A stretch of DNA of 64,000 nt from CAWHJB01 sp963698715 (GCA_963698715.1 CAVORW010000003.1:62001-126000), one strand, 5' to 3'; shown: positions 18,267 to 27,891, counted from the stretch's first letter. The notes: generated by a model not told the origin, from the letters alone. Numbers and translations: made by a program.

Positions 18267-18851
18267 TCAAGGGGTTTCCCCAACCGTAATCAAATCTTTC
18301 AGGCGCTCAAAAGTGACTGGACCAATCCCAGCCACTTTTTGTATCGCTTCAGTAGTCGTGAAGGGACCGTTTTCATCCCGGTAGGCAATGATTCTTTGAG
18401 CAATAACAGGGCCAACTCCAGGCAAGCTCTCTAATTCAGACTGGGTTGCCTGGTTGATATTGATCGGACCAGGTGATAGGGCACTTGTGGTTGGCTGAGC
18501 GGGTGAGGTAGAGAAAGACGGAGCCGTAGCGGTTGAGGCGTTTAAAAGCGGAACAATGATTTTGGACCCATCTTCCAGAGGAGCAGCCAGGTTTAGGGCT
18601 TCGGGGTCAGCCCCTGGTGAGGTGTCCCCAGCTGCCAGAAGCGCATCTTTAACCCTGCTGCCCGGCGGCAAGGTGTAGACCCCGGGCCGATTTACTGCTC
18701 CACTGATATGCACTGCCAGCAGTTTGAGGGTGGGTGGGGGATTAAGACGGACGGCTTCCCCGCGCGGCAGACGGCTTACCAGCCAGATTGCGCCGGCAGT
18801 CAACAGCCCGCAGACCAGGCTAATAGCAATCGTCCGCCAGTTCTTCATCAA
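18267..18851 (-). CDS. comEA: ComEA-type DNA-binding competence protein
   Basis: Membrane-anchored helix-hairpin-helix protein that binds DNA outside the cytoplasmic membrane during natural transformation. The N-terminus has one transmembrane helix (residues ~7-27), then an SLBB domain (~45-90, 'LLAVHISGAVNRPGVYTLPP'), a Ser/Thr/Pro-rich linker, and two HhH motifs at the C-terminus ('ININQATQSELESLPGVGPV', 'IQKVAGIGPVTFERL'). The length of 194 residues is typical. No comEC neighbour is present. Natural DNA uptake would be relevant for acquiring the integron cassettes found at 38-44 kb, although that link is speculative. Confidence 0.9.
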   Translation of the reverse strand: MMKNWRTIAISLVCGLLTAGAIWLVSRLPRGEAVRLNPPPTLKLLAVHISGAVNRPGVYTLPPGSRVKDALLAAGDTSPGADPEALNLAAPLEDGSKIIVPLLNASTATAPSFSTSPAQPTTSALSPGPININQATQSELESLPGVGPVIAQRIIAYRDENGPFTTTEAIQKVAGIGPVTFERLKDLITVGETP

Positions 18852-19072
18852 GGATCAGATCATAAGGAATTCGCGCGAATGGCTTGAATCATGGAGTTTC
18901 CCATCCAACACGCGATTAGGCTGGCGCAGGCTCCAAACGCACCTGCAGCATAACCATTACAGCAATACCAAACAATATATGCTGGTACCATCTTTCGATC
19001 GTACCAACAGGTATTGATGCTCCTTAACAGGAGCTTGCCTGCCAGGCGATATCACCTCTGGCAATCGGGCAG

Positions 19073-20062
19073 TTATTCTACTTCCTGATCCTCAAGGCGC
19101 AGGCTCAGACCCAGCCTTTGGCGGGGGCCATCGACGTGCAGGACCCGCACCCTGACGACCTGACCTTCTTCCAGGCAATCTCCAGGCACGGCCGGATTTC
19201 CATCCAGGCAAACCTCTGAGATGTGGATTAGCCCATCCAAACCTTCTTCCAGCCGGGCAAATGCACCGAAAGGAACAATGCTGGTGATCGTAGCATCGAT
19301 AATTTGGCCGGGATGGTAACGCTCTTCGGCTGTTTCCCAGGGATTAGGATACAGTCGTTTAAGACTGAGCGCAACGCGTGCCCGGTCCTGATCGACATTG
19401 ATCACGTAAACCTGAACGGGTTGTCCCAGTCGGACAACATCACCAGGATGCCGGACACGGCCCCAGGAGATCTCAGAGACGTGGATGAGGCCTTCAACCC
19501 CGCCCAGATCCACAAAAACCCCAAAATCGGTGACGTTAGTGACTGTTCCAGGTATGCATTCTCCGGTCGTCAAGTTGTGCAGCAGTTCAATTCGGCTGCC
19601 GGGCTCAGCCAGCGCAGCCCGTTCGGAGAATACAACCCGCCCACGCGCCTGGTCGCATTCAATGACTTTCAGGATAAGCTTCTGCCCAATGTACGAAGCC
19701 AGCCAGTCTTCCTGTTCATCCTCGGTCTTTTGTTCCACCATCTCAACCAGATGGGATAGCGGAACAAAGCCTTGCAGGCTCTCGCCTTCCACCAACAAAC
19801 CACCCCGATTGTAGCCGTTAACCAAAAGATCGACTGTATCATCTTGCTCATACAGATCGACAGCCCGTTCCCAGTCCATTTGAGCGGTGTCGGTAGACGG
19901 GCGGTAAGCAGGGGATTGTGCAGTACTGGGCCGTGACGGGTAGCTTTGAACAGTTTTGGTATGGTTCATCGCTTCGTCTTCAGCCATGACCGCTCCCCAC
20001 CAGGATTCATCCATCGGAGGTGGCCCCCCCTTTAATTCTTGGGTAAAGTTCTTATTTACCAT
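19073..20062 (-). CDS. S1-domain RNA-binding protein (RpsA-like)
   Basis: RNA-binding protein with three S1 OB-fold domains after an acidic low-complexity N-terminus (~60 residues). Domain 1 covers about residues 65-145, domain 2 about 155-235 ('GTVTNVTDFGVFVDLGGVEG'), domain 3 about 240-325 ('ATITSIVPFGAFARLEEGLD'). Each later domain carries the GLIHxSE signature. It resembles short ribosomal protein S1 homologues of Gram-positive bacteria and Chloroflexota. Start chosen at ATG 20062 with AAGG about nine bases upstream. It could work in translation initiation or RNA turnover; the number of S1 domains does not settle this. Confidence 0.85.
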   Translation of the reverse strand: MVNKNFTQELKGGPPPMDESWWGAVMAEDEAMNHTKTVQSYPSRPSTAQSPAYRPSTDTAQMDWERAVDLYEQDDTVDLLVNGYNRGGLLVEGESLQGFVPLSHLVEMVEQKTEDEQEDWLASYIGQKLILKVIECDQARGRVVFSERAALAEPGSRIELLHNLTTGECIPGTVTNVTDFGVFVDLGGVEGLIHVSEISWGRVRHPGDVVRLGQPVQVYVINVDQDRARVALSLKRLYPNPWETAEERYHPGQIIDATITSIVPFGAFARLEEGLDGLIHISEVCLDGNPAVPGDCLEEGQVVRVRVLHVDGPRQRLGLSLRLEDQEVE

Positions 20063-20143
20063 TAAACCCAACCTTTTATGATGATAGTTTTAGACACACG
20101 TGCATCCATAATAAATGGGCCGGGTGCCCGCTTGTTTCGGTTC

Positions 20144-22057
20144 CTAGACAGCAACTTGTGAAACCTCTTGCTGGGCTTCATTTTCCATTTCCACAATCGC
20201 ATTCGCGACCGTTTCGATTGCAACTCGTTGTTTGCGATAGAGATCTGCCTCAGACATCGCCAGTCGCATCGCGATCTCGCGAACTTTACGGCCCTCCATA
20301 AATTTCATCTCCAAAATATTATATAAAATCCAGTCCGCTGTAAAGCGCCTTTCTCCATCAGGTCGGGTATATTCAATCGCCCTGCGCAAGATTGCACGTA
20401 GGGCATTGGTAGGGTTGCCTTCATTCTCCAGGATAGCCAGCTGGACGATGCTCAATCCCATCAATGGGCTCTCGGTGAGTTTTGGCCCACCCCAGTAATG
20501 CGTGAGAGCGTCTTTAACCCAATGGGATAATTTGCGATCTTCCAAAGGTATATCTGGAGTCGTCAGCACCTCGGTACCGTCGTAACGGGCTGCTGCTCGC
20601 AACCTTTGAATCACACTCATCATTGGAGAGAGCGCTTCAAGAGTGGAGAAAACCTGCTGCTGGCGTTTGCGATCCTGGAGCGCCATGACTGCTCTTTCGG
20701 TCAGGATCGATAACGCCTCTACCTGTTCAGGATCCAGGGTCCCTTCGGGGCCGTGCATCACACCCAGTAATCCGATCAGCTCGCCAGATTCTGATTCCTG
20801 ATCCAGCAATGGGATAAACCAGTAGTCACCGGAACTGAAGAGATTTTCACTTAATCCATTTTGGGCTGCAACCTGAAGCAGGTTGGTCGAAAGGTCTTCA
20901 TTCTCGAGCGGATTATCACCTCCTATCGTAACCATGAGCTCTACGCCCTGGGAGCCGAGTGCTGCAACGAAGGCTTGCTTGACCTGCAACCGGTCCACAA
21001 CCGCTGCCAGTATAGCTTCCAGAAACTGGCGCAGATCACTGGTGGTCAACAAGCGTTCTTCCAAGGTTTGTAAAATTTCCATGTTGTTGCGGTCTCCGCC
21101 ATTGAACAACCAGCGCTCCCACAGCGGGGCAACAAAAGTGATCACGTGTTCCATGATCAAGATCGTAAAAACCATTGCAACCGGCACGATAGCCGAGTTT
21201 GGCAAACCAAAGCTGAAACCTAACCGTCGTAAAATTGTCGTAACAGCCAGAACGCTGGAAGCTGTCACAGGACCACGCATCAACCATTTTGCTAGCCTGC
21301 GTTTGACCACCCGATCGGGCCAGGGTACACCGAAAAAAGCCACTGCATAGGCCATAACGATCAGCAGGGCTGACACCAGTAAATTGCTAACGGTCAATGC
21401 CAGCCAGAAAAGCAGCTGATAACGTTCGGCGAATCCAGAGCCAAACAGCAGATATGGATAAGAGCCAAGCGCGGGGGCCAGGGCTCCGGCGATCAGGTAG
21501 CCCATCCTGCGGCGGCTTGCACCCGTTACTGTGCGCTGGTAAGCTCGCCAGAAGTTGACCCAGGATAGGCCCATAACCAGGGCATAATATGTTGTAAACA
21601 CCCAGGTCAACCAGGTACGCTCCAGGTGCGGCACAGGTTTAACATTTTGCACCAGCGGGCCCACCAACCCAAACGGCAGCGTCAGCAGGAATCCTGTTGA
21701 GATGATGTAGGTCAGCCAGACTACTCGCCGTCTGCGACCACGCGATGGCCGCCCCGTCGTTTCAAGCAGCGCATCTGAAATATGCAGGTATGCAGCCGGC
21801 AGAAAGATGATGCCCAGCCATTGAAGCTGCATCCAGGTGGTAATCTGCTGCGACAAGACTGAAACGCTGCCAAACGACTCGGCGACATAGACGATCACCA
21901 CGCTCAGCATAATAACCGCAAATGAACGCGCAACCCGGTCGCGCAGGTTGAAGCTCAACGCGTAGATCAACAGCGAAAATGCTGTTACTGCAATTCCCGC
22001 AGTGAGCAGTTCATTTAACGTTTGTAGACTTGTTAATAACACCGAAACCTTAACCAT
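20144..22057 (-). CDS. Membrane sensor with GAF-like and C-terminal HTH-like regions, no kinase domain
   Basis: A 637-residue protein. Residues ~1-300 contain about 8-9 hydrophobic helices resembling the 7TM-type sensor module found in Chloroflexota histidine kinases. Residues ~330-465 read like a GAF domain ('LQTLEERLLTTSDLRQFLEAI' through 'LSILTERAVMALQDRKRQ'). The C-terminal ~110 residues contain 'ILYNILEMKFMEGRKVREIA' followed by 'LAMSEADLYRKQRVAIETV', resembling a sigma-region-4/HTH-like segment. I see no H-box, HATPase or receiver domain. It may be a one-component membrane-tethered transcription regulator. Standing alone on the minus strand, it gives no operon hints. Confidence 0.65.
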   Translation of the reverse strand: MVKVSVLLTSLQTLNELLTAGIAVTAFSLLIYALSFNLRDRVARSFAVIMLSVVIVYVAESFGSVSVLSQQITTWMQLQWLGIIFLPAAYLHISDALLETTGRPSRGRRRRVVWLTYIISTGFLLTLPFGLVGPLVQNVKPVPHLERTWLTWVFTTYYALVMGLSWVNFWRAYQRTVTGASRRRMGYLIAGALAPALGSYPYLLFGSGFAERYQLLFWLALTVSNLLVSALLIVMAYAVAFFGVPWPDRVVKRRLAKWLMRGPVTASSVLAVTTILRRLGFSFGLPNSAIVPVAMVFTILIMEHVITFVAPLWERWLFNGGDRNNMEILQTLEERLLTTSDLRQFLEAILAAVVDRLQVKQAFVAALGSQGVELMVTIGGDNPLENEDLSTNLLQVAAQNGLSENLFSSGDYWFIPLLDQESESGELIGLLGVMHGPEGTLDPEQVEALSILTERAVMALQDRKRQQQVFSTLEALSPMMSVIQRLRAAARYDGTEVLTTPDIPLEDRKLSHWVKDALTHYWGGPKLTESPLMGLSIVQLAILENEGNPTNALRAILRRAIEYTRPDGERRFTADWILYNILEMKFMEGRKVREIAMRLAMSEADLYRKQRVAIETVANAIVEMENEAQQEVSQVAV

Positions 22058-22110
22058 TTAGGCGGTACTACCCTGGTCACCAGCAGGCCTGGGCAGGCCC
22101 ATGTCCAGCA

Positions 22111-22650
22111 TTACCGCAGTTGTTTAGCGAAGAATAACGCAATATCATGGTTGATGTAATAGCGGTCGTTATAACCGCAAAAATCGAAACCGAGTTTCTG
22201 GGCCATATGAATCGCCGGATAATTTTTTGGCTGCATTTCAAGGATCAAATGGCGGCTGGCATGCTGATGCCCCCACTCCTGAGAAGCCAGCACCAGGGTG
22301 CTGCCGATGCCTTGCCGGCGCAACCGCCTTTTCACTACCAGGTCTGTCATCCAGGTAGTTTTGGGCGCCAGATCCAGCATTAAGCTGGCGTAACCGACCG
22401 GCTCACTTTCCAAGGAGGCTACCAATAAACCCGAGCGATGCGTCCAATCATCTGCCATATTGGCTGCTGAGCGAGGGTAATCCACCCGTACAGAGCGAGG
22501 CAGCCTTACCTCCCGAAAGTTGACCTCGACCCCGGTTTCTTGAGATTGGATCTCCATTTGCCAGACATATTCGCTGGTGTAGTTATGGTCGAGTGCCATC
22601 AGGGCAGGAATATCGCTGGAAATTGCCGGTCTAATTTCGATTTCGGGCAT
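22111..22650 (-). CDS. GNAT-family N-acetyltransferase
   Basis: Acetyl-CoA-dependent acyltransferase, about 179 residues. Acetyl-CoA-binding motif A is visible as 'VKRRLRRQGIGSTLVLASQE' (R/Q-x-x-G-x-G/A) near residue 115, followed by 'LEMQPKNYPAIHMAQKLGFD', the usual motif B. The start is ATG 22650 with AGAGG six bases upstream; the TTG-region extension to 22668 is unnecessary. It lies 26 bases downstream of the membrane/Ig-like gene on the same strand. The substrate (protein or small molecule) is unknown. Confidence 0.88.
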   Translation of the reverse strand: MPEIEIRPAISSDIPALMALDHNYTSEYVWQMEIQSQETGVEVNFREVRLPRSVRVDYPRSAANMADDWTHRSGLLVASLESEPVGYASLMLDLAPKTTWMTDLVVKRRLRRQGIGSTLVLASQEWGHQHASRHLILEMQPKNYPAIHMAQKLGFDFCGYNDRYYINHDIALFFAKQLR

Positions 22651-22676
22651 GGTATACCTCTGTTGCAAAGCCTTGA

Positions 22677-23387
22677 CTAAGGGGCTGGCGTTTCTTCAAA
22701 TGGCAGCACGCGTACTTGAACGATGCAGGCTTGAGATGCCTGCCCCTGGTTATCCACGACTACCAGGCTAAGTTGATATTCACCAGGTAAAAGCCGCCGA
22801 GTATCCCAAACGCCTAAACTTTCCTGATTGCGAACCTGATTGCCAGCCTGGAGCGTTTGCCAGTTGGGCTCTTCAGGTCGTTTCATCTCAAATTTATAGA
22901 AACCAAAATTGGGAATATTGGCCGTGCCAACAATATCGACCGGACCGCTGACTTCCTGCCCGTTTCTAGGGCTGGTAATTTCGATCGTATCCGCCAAACA
23001 GCCACTGATCGCAGACTGTGATGAGGGTGTCGGCGTGATCGTAGCTTGCTGGGCATTGCCAACCGGGAGATCGGTAGGCGCCAACGTGATTGTCGGGGTT
23101 GCCAACAGGTCCAGAGTGGGTGTCAGCAACGGATTAGCTCCCGGTACAGATGGTGCGATAAACGAAACCAAAACAAACTCCGCAACAGCAATCGTTAATA
23201 GTAAAACCAATATACTGGCAGCCCGGTTTAAGCGCGCCTGTGCTTGCTGGCGTTCCAGCCCAAAAGCAGCAACACGCAGTTCTTGCCAGGCCAGCACAAA
23301 TTTACGTATAAAGAACAGCCCCCCCAACCCAAGCAGCAAGTATATCCAGACTTCAAAGGTCTTTAGATCGCGTAGTGCTTCCGCCAT
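22677..23387 (-). CDS. Membrane protein with Thr/Pro linker and Ig-like extracellular domain
   Basis: Function unknown. The 236-residue protein has two hydrophobic helices (~14-32 and ~56-78), then a Thr/Pro-rich stretch (~85-125), and a C-terminal beta-rich domain beginning 'IEITSPRNGQEVSGPVDIVG' that resembles bacterial Ig-like surface domains. Such proteins are common in Anaerolineae and usually sit at the cell surface. The start is ATG 23387. It is upstream of and close to the GNAT gene, and 68 bases downstream of punA, on the same strand; they may form a transcription unit without functional relation. Confidence 0.7.
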   Translation of the reverse strand: MAEALRDLKTFEVWIYLLLGLGGLFFIRKFVLAWQELRVAAFGLERQQAQARLNRAASILVLLLTIAVAEFVLVSFIAPSVPGANPLLTPTLDLLATPTITLAPTDLPVGNAQQATITPTPSSQSAISGCLADTIEITSPRNGQEVSGPVDIVGTANIPNFGFYKFEMKRPEEPNWQTLQAGNQVRNQESLGVWDTRRLLPGEYQLSLVVVDNQGQASQACIVQVRVLPFEETPAP

Positions 23388-23455
23388 GCCACACCCAGGT
23401 AGGGGCGCTAGATTCGTCTGCTTGTAAAGACCGAGTGCCCGTATAAATCCGATTA

Positions 23456-24292
23456 TTAAAGACTACGCAAGATCCCGCGGATCAGCGCTGTCAATTTGGG
23501 AACAATGACCTGGCCTGCTTCTAGAACTTCTTCATGAGTGGTCAGCGTGTTCCCATCCAGGTTCGCTTTATTGCTGATTCCTGAGATACCGAGAACTCGC
23601 ATGCCGCCATGCCGGGCTGTAGTGACCTCCGGCACAGTAGACATACCCACTGCGTCAGCGCCGATTCCCCGCAAAAAACGCAGGTCGGCTGGTGTTTCGA
23701 AGGACGGACCAGCCAGACAGATATACACACCCTCTTGCAATGGGATTTGATTGGTTGCGGAAACCCGGCGCGCCAGATCGCCAAGCTTACGATCATATGC
23801 TTGCCCCATATCGGGGAATCGCGGACCCAGCTCATCCAAATTTGGCCCTCGTAATGGGGTTCGTCCCGCCATGCCTACCAGGTTAAGGTGGTCAGTAATC
23901 AGCATCAGATCACCAGGGCTAAAATCCGGGTTGACTGCCCCGGCGGCATTGGTAACGATAAGAATTTCGACGCCCAGGCGTTGCATGACCCGTACGGGTA
24001 ATCCAACTTCTGCCATGCTGTAGCCTTCGTAATAATGGGCCCGTCCTTGCATGACCATGACGCTTTGGCCTTGTAACTGGCCAAACACCAACTGTCCCTG
24101 GTGCCCGATCACGGTCGATATGGGCCAGCTCGGGATTTCGTTATAGGGGATTTTTATCGATTTTTCGACCGAATCAGCCAGGCCTCCCAGTCCAGAGCCC
24201 AGAATCATGCCGATCCGCGGCGTGAAAGAGACTTGTTCCCGAATCCGGTTGGCAATTTCATCATATTCAGCAATTGTAAAATATTTGCCCAT
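23456..24292 (-). CDS. punA: Purine nucleoside phosphorylase (trimeric class)
   Basis: Cytosolic enzyme that phosphorolyses purine nucleosides to base and ribose 1-phosphate. The 278-residue length and motifs match the trimeric (PNP/MTAP) family: 'GMILGSGLGGLADSV' (phosphate-binding serine), 'VVMQGRAHYYEGYS' type segment, 'LIVTNAAGAVNPDFSPGDLM' and 'AVGMSTVPEVTTARHGGMRV'. The start is ATG 24292. The segment 'GISNKANLDG' has the Asn that contacts the base. Inosine/guanosine specificity is the usual property of this class. Confidence 0.93.
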   Translation of the reverse strand: MGKYFTIAEYDEIANRIREQVSFTPRIGMILGSGLGGLADSVEKSIKIPYNEIPSWPISTVIGHQGQLVFGQLQGQSVMVMQGRAHYYEGYSMAEVGLPVRVMQRLGVEILIVTNAAGAVNPDFSPGDLMLITDHLNLVGMAGRTPLRGPNLDELGPRFPDMGQAYDRKLGDLARRVSATNQIPLQEGVYICLAGPSFETPADLRFLRGIGADAVGMSTVPEVTTARHGGMRVLGISGISNKANLDGNTLTTHEEVLEAGQVIVPKLTALIRGILRSL

Positions 24293-24571
24293 TGAATCCT
24301 TGATCTCCCGAATAATTAATTATTCCTTAAGAAATGCATACCCATATTGTAACTGATCCTTAGAAATTCGCCACATTAATTCAACCAGGAGGTGCGCTAA
24401 AAGTCTGATTTTTTGCAGTTTGCAATATTTTCGTGTACCCCAACCAGGTCATTGGGAATCTGGCGCTGGGGGGGAGGAGTTGGGCATGTTTTCGGGCTGC
24501 TCCTGAAAACACTACCCAATCTGCCTTTATATCAGTTATTCTCAAGGAGTTCCAGATTTGAAGGTGTGACC

Positions 24572-25606
24572 TTACAAATGCACCCTAAATGCCTGCACAA
24601 CTCGCTCGACAGATGGAGGGTCGATCCAATAGTGGGTCACGAGCCTGAATCGGCGCGGACCGATGGGGCTGACCTTAATCCCTTCGGCCAATAGTTTTTC
24701 TGCTAATTGAGGTGCGGTCACAGATAGTCCTTCGTCCAGCCTGACAAAGACCATGTTGGTATTAGGGCTGCCCGGCTCGATCTGGATGCCGGGGATTTCG
24801 CCTAACCCGTGGGCAAGCTGCCTGGCGCGTTCATGATCATCTTTCAAACGATCGACCATTGTCTCGAGTGCCACAATACCGGCGGCAGCCAGAATGCCAG
24901 CCTGACGCATACCTCCCCCCAGTTGTTTGCGAATGCGGTGCGCTCGCCGGATGAATGTCTGGGAGCCGCATAGAACGGAGCCCACTGGTGCGCAGAGACC
25001 TTTACTCAGGCAAAAGGTGACCGAATTGGCCGGCCCAACCAGCTTGCGGGCTGGTATGTCCAGGGCTGTTGAGGCATTAAACAGTCGTGCGCCATCCAGG
25101 TGCAGAACAAGGCCGTGCGAATGCGCCAGCTCGCCGACGGCCTGGGTGTATTCGGCAGTTAATACGACGCCGCCACAGCGGTTGTGGGTGTTTTCCAGAG
25201 CGATCAGTCGGGTAGTGGGAAAATGATCGTCCTCACTTCGAATGGCTGCTTCAATCGCCGATAGTTCCAGGGTGCCATCTGGTTGGTTGCTCAATTGCCG
25301 GGAATGAACCCCTCCTAAGGCAGAAACGCCTCCCGCCTCGAAATAAAAGATGTGAGATAGATTTCCCAATATGATTTCATCACCACGATTGCAGTGGGAA
25401 AGGACAGCAGTCAGGTTGCCCATGGTTCCAGATGGCACAAACAAGCCGGCTTCCTTCCCCACCATCTGAGCAGCCAGTTCTTGCAGGCGATTGATTGTCG
25501 GATCTTCACCATAAACATCGTCGCCCACCTCCGCACGCGCCATAGCTGCACGCATTTCAGGAGTGGGCCGGGTGACAGTGTCGGATCGCAGGTCGATGGT
25601 GTCCAT
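24572..25606 (-). CDS. ltaE: Low-specificity L-threonine aldolase
   Basis: PLP enzyme cleaving L-threonine or L-allo-threonine to glycine and acetaldehyde. Signatures are 'IDLRSDTVTRPTPEMRAAMA' at the N-terminus, 'GDDVYGEDPTINRLQELAA', 'LENTHNRCGGVVL', 'LHLDGARLFNASTAL' (PLP-binding Asp and Arg) and 'FCLSKGLCAPVGSVLCG' with the Schiff-base lysine. The 344-residue length is typical. The start is ATG 25606. It is separated from punA by about 280 bases of plain intergenic sequence and from rluD by 128 bases, so it may be a single-gene unit. Confidence 0.93.
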   Translation of the reverse strand: MDTIDLRSDTVTRPTPEMRAAMARAEVGDDVYGEDPTINRLQELAAQMVGKEAGLFVPSGTMGNLTAVLSHCNRGDEIILGNLSHIFYFEAGGVSALGGVHSRQLSNQPDGTLELSAIEAAIRSEDDHFPTTRLIALENTHNRCGGVVLTAEYTQAVGELAHSHGLVLHLDGARLFNASTALDIPARKLVGPANSVTFCLSKGLCAPVGSVLCGSQTFIRRAHRIRKQLGGGMRQAGILAAAGIVALETMVDRLKDDHERARQLAHGLGEIPGIQIEPGSPNTNMVFVRLDEGLSVTAPQLAEKLLAEGIKVSPIGPRRFRLVTHYWIDPPSVERVVQAFRVHL

Positions 25607-25734
25607 GTGGTTTCCTATCGTGGATTTGGCTTTGATTGCAAAGAGACAGAGTTTGAGAGCGTACGATGAGTATGCAGATTTCTGTTGTGGCTGCCAAGTT
25701 TACAGGATTGGCAGATAAACGGACTAAGCCCGAT

Positions 25735-26661
25735 TCAGATCAGGCTCCGCAGTTCAGTGAGCACATTTTCCAGCTCTTCGGGCAGGGATGCATCGAATGT
25801 GCGAGCTTCGCTTTCGCCGGGAATACGAATGGTCAGCCGGGCTGCGTGCAGAAAATGGCGTTCAATCGGGATGGTTTTATGCCGCCGCCCATAAATCATG
25901 TCTGCGACGATCGGACAGCCAATGAAAGCCAGGTGAAGACGGATTTGGTGGGTCCGGCCTGTTATCGGGCGCACTTCCAGTAAGGTGTGGTGGGGGAAGC
26001 TTTCTAGCGTGCGGTATTCGCTGGTCGCCGACCTGCCTTTCTGGGGTGTGACCAGCGCCATTTTTTTTCGCTGGCGAGAATCTCGACCAATCGCAGCTTC
26101 GATCCGACCAGTGGGGGTGGGTGGTTTGCCGTCCGTCAGAGCCAGGTATATTTTGACTACCTTCCGCAAGCGGAACTGATCTTGTAAAAACTTGTGAGCC
26201 CGGTCATTCTTGGCCAGAAGAATTAACCCAGAAGTGTCTTTGTCCAGCCGGTGCACAACCCCGGGACGCAGTTCACCGCCAATACCCTCGAGATCTGGGG
26301 CGTGTGCCAGGGCCGCATGAACCAGTGTTCCGGCCTGGTGGCCGGCCGCCGGGTGCACAACCATCCCGGCAGGCTTATTGACTACAATCAGATCACGGTT
26401 TTCAAATACAATGTCGAGGGGGATCGCTTCTGGTATCAATCCGCTTGGTTCCAATGGCGGGACGCGAACCAGGATAGTATGTTCATTTTCCAACATCTGC
26501 CCCGATTTCTGGGCAGGTAACCCATCAACGCTAACCAGACCAGCTTTGATCAGGGCTTGAAGTCTGGAACGCGAGAACTCCGGCAGCTTTGCAACCAGAA
26601 ATTTATCTAGACGCTGCGGCTGAGGGTCCGAAAACAACAGATGGATCGATTGTTCACTCAC
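25735..26661 (-). CDS. rluD: RluD-family 23S rRNA pseudouridine synthase
   Basis: Isomerises specific uridines to pseudouridine in large-subunit rRNA. An N-terminal S4-like RNA-binding segment ('QRLDKFLVAKLPEFSRSRLQ') is followed by the catalytic domain with 'VVHRLDKDTSGLILLAKND', whose Asp is the catalytic nucleophile, and 'LEVRPITGRTHQIRLHLAFI'. I chose GTG 26661, which overlaps the lspA stop codon by a few bases (translational coupling); a GTG at 26700 would add 13 residues but has no ribosome-binding site. It forms an operon with lspA, a widespread gene order. Confidence 0.92.
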   Translation of the reverse strand: MSEQSIHLLFSDPQPQRLDKFLVAKLPEFSRSRLQALIKAGLVSVDGLPAQKSGQMLENEHTILVRVPPLEPSGLIPEAIPLDIVFENRDLIVVNKPAGMVVHPAAGHQAGTLVHAALAHAPDLEGIGGELRPGVVHRLDKDTSGLILLAKNDRAHKFLQDQFRLRKVVKIYLALTDGKPPTPTGRIEAAIGRDSRQRKKMALVTPQKGRSATSEYRTLESFPHHTLLEVRPITGRTHQIRLHLAFIGCPIVADMIYGRRHKTIPIERHFLHAARLTIRIPGESEARTFDASLPEELENVLTELRSLI

Positions 26662-27214
26662 CGAGGATATCTGCGCTTTCTCCACCAGGCGGCAGTCCAC
26701 CCTGCACTGATGGAGCTTCTTGCCCTCTGTTTTGGGCAGCGCGTTCGCTGCGTTCTTTCAACCACATACCGAGTACCAGAATCGCTGCCCCAAGCGATAC
26801 ACTGGCATCGGCTATATTGAACACCGCAAAATTTCCCACCGAGATGAAGTCAGTAACCGAGCCAATCGCCAGCCGGTCGATCAAATTGCCAACTGCGCCA
26901 CCCAACTGCATTCCCAGGGCTAACCGCAGGGGCCAATCTTGGGCGGGCACCTGTGGGAAATAGTAAAGGATAGCTACCGATACAACCACTGCCAGGATCG
27001 TGAACAGCCCGCCCCAATTCTGGAACATCCCAAATGCGGCGCCTGTATTTGTCCAGTGCACGATGCGGGCATAAGGCAACAGCCAGGGCCAGGGAGCCCA
27101 AATCTCTCCGACAGCCAGATTGCTGCGCACAAATGCTTTGGTAATCTGGTCGGCGGCGATCAATACCCCGGCCAAAGTCAACAGATAAGTGTAATCCTTA
27201 AGGTAATTTTTCAA
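26654..27214 (-). CDS. lspA: Lipoprotein signal peptidase (signal peptidase II)
   Basis: Integral-membrane aspartyl protease that cleaves signal peptides of prolipoproteins such as ModA and the SIMPL protein here. The 186-residue protein has four hydrophobic helices. Catalytic aspartates are visible in 'GGAVGNLIDRLAIGSVTDFI' (first Asp) and 'FAVFNIADASVSLGAAIL' (second Asp); 'NTGAAFGMF' is the conserved motif after the first extracytoplasmic loop. A charged C-terminal tail of ~35 residues is longer than usual. It starts at ATG 27214 and is followed directly by rluD. Confidence 0.95.
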   Translation of the reverse strand: MKNYLKDYTYLLTLAGVLIAADQITKAFVRSNLAVGEIWAPWPWLLPYARIVHWTNTGAAFGMFQNWGGLFTILAVVVSVAILYYFPQVPAQDWPLRLALGMQLGGAVGNLIDRLAIGSVTDFISVGNFAVFNIADASVSLGAAILVLGMWLKERSERAAQNRGQEAPSVQGGLPPGGESADILGE

Positions 27215-27390
27215 CCCAACCCTCCAACAGTAGTGATCATATCCACACCATTTTACCTCACTCTAGATAGCCATTGATTTAGCGCCTCTTTGGGAAATGC
27301 TGTGGTGGGAAGGGCCTGTTGTAGTGTTCTTAGGTAAATCTAAACAACCCATTTGTGAATATGGGGATACTGATCCCATATTTCCTTTGA

Positions 27391-27891
27391 TTAAATCACA
27401 AGGATTGAAAGTTGAACTCCAGAGCTCTCAGCCAGGCATGCATAAATAAGTTCAGGCATAGAATCGGATCGAACCAGGTGGGCTGAGCAGCCTGACTGAC
27501 AGTCGCTGGAGCCAAACCCGGGCATGGGATAGCAAGCTCCCTCTAAATTTGCAATTGCCTGGCTCCAGCGACACTCCAGACGTTCAAAGTGATGAACCGG
27601 AGATGCATGTTGGATTACAGATTTAGCCAGGTAGTAGATCATATTTATCGGGGCAACCCGCCGCAGATAATCGACATGCCAGTGTAAAGAGCCTTCACCT
27701 TTAACATGGCGTACTAATCTGGCGCGCAAGCCTCCCGGACCCTGGGCGCTGCCGAGGTAAATATATCTTCCTGCTTGAAACCGGGCTGTCCCCAGGCGCC
27801 CCACTCGAAGGCGGTGAGATTGTCCAAGCTGGAATACGAGAGCATAAGAGCCCGGTTCAGCTGGCAGGTTCGTGGCGATAGCTGGATTCAT
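27391..27891 (-). CDS. GIY-YIG-like (DUF123) nuclease-fold protein
   Basis: Small protein (166 residues) of the DUF123 branch of the GIY-YIG superfamily. The N-terminal part has 'PGSYALVFQLGQ' and 'AGRYIYLGSAQGPGGLRARL', equal to the GIY-YIG core with conserved Tyr and Arg, followed by 'HWHVDYLRR'. The C-terminal cysteines in 'MPGFGSSDCQSGCSAHLV' match the family's conserved Cys/His tail. It lies alone on the minus strand, downstream of the methyltransferase/glycosyltransferase pair by 62 bases. The biological role is not established; a nuclease in DNA repair or mobile-element biology is possible. Confidence 0.8.
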   Translation of the reverse strand: MNPAIATNLPAEPGSYALVFQLGQSHRLRVGRLGTARFQAGRYIYLGSAQGPGGLRARLVRHVKGEGSLHWHVDYLRRVAPINMIYYLAKSVIQHASPVHHFERLECRWSQAIANLEGACYPMPGFGSSDCQSGCSAHLVRSDSMPELIYACLAESSGVQLSILVI

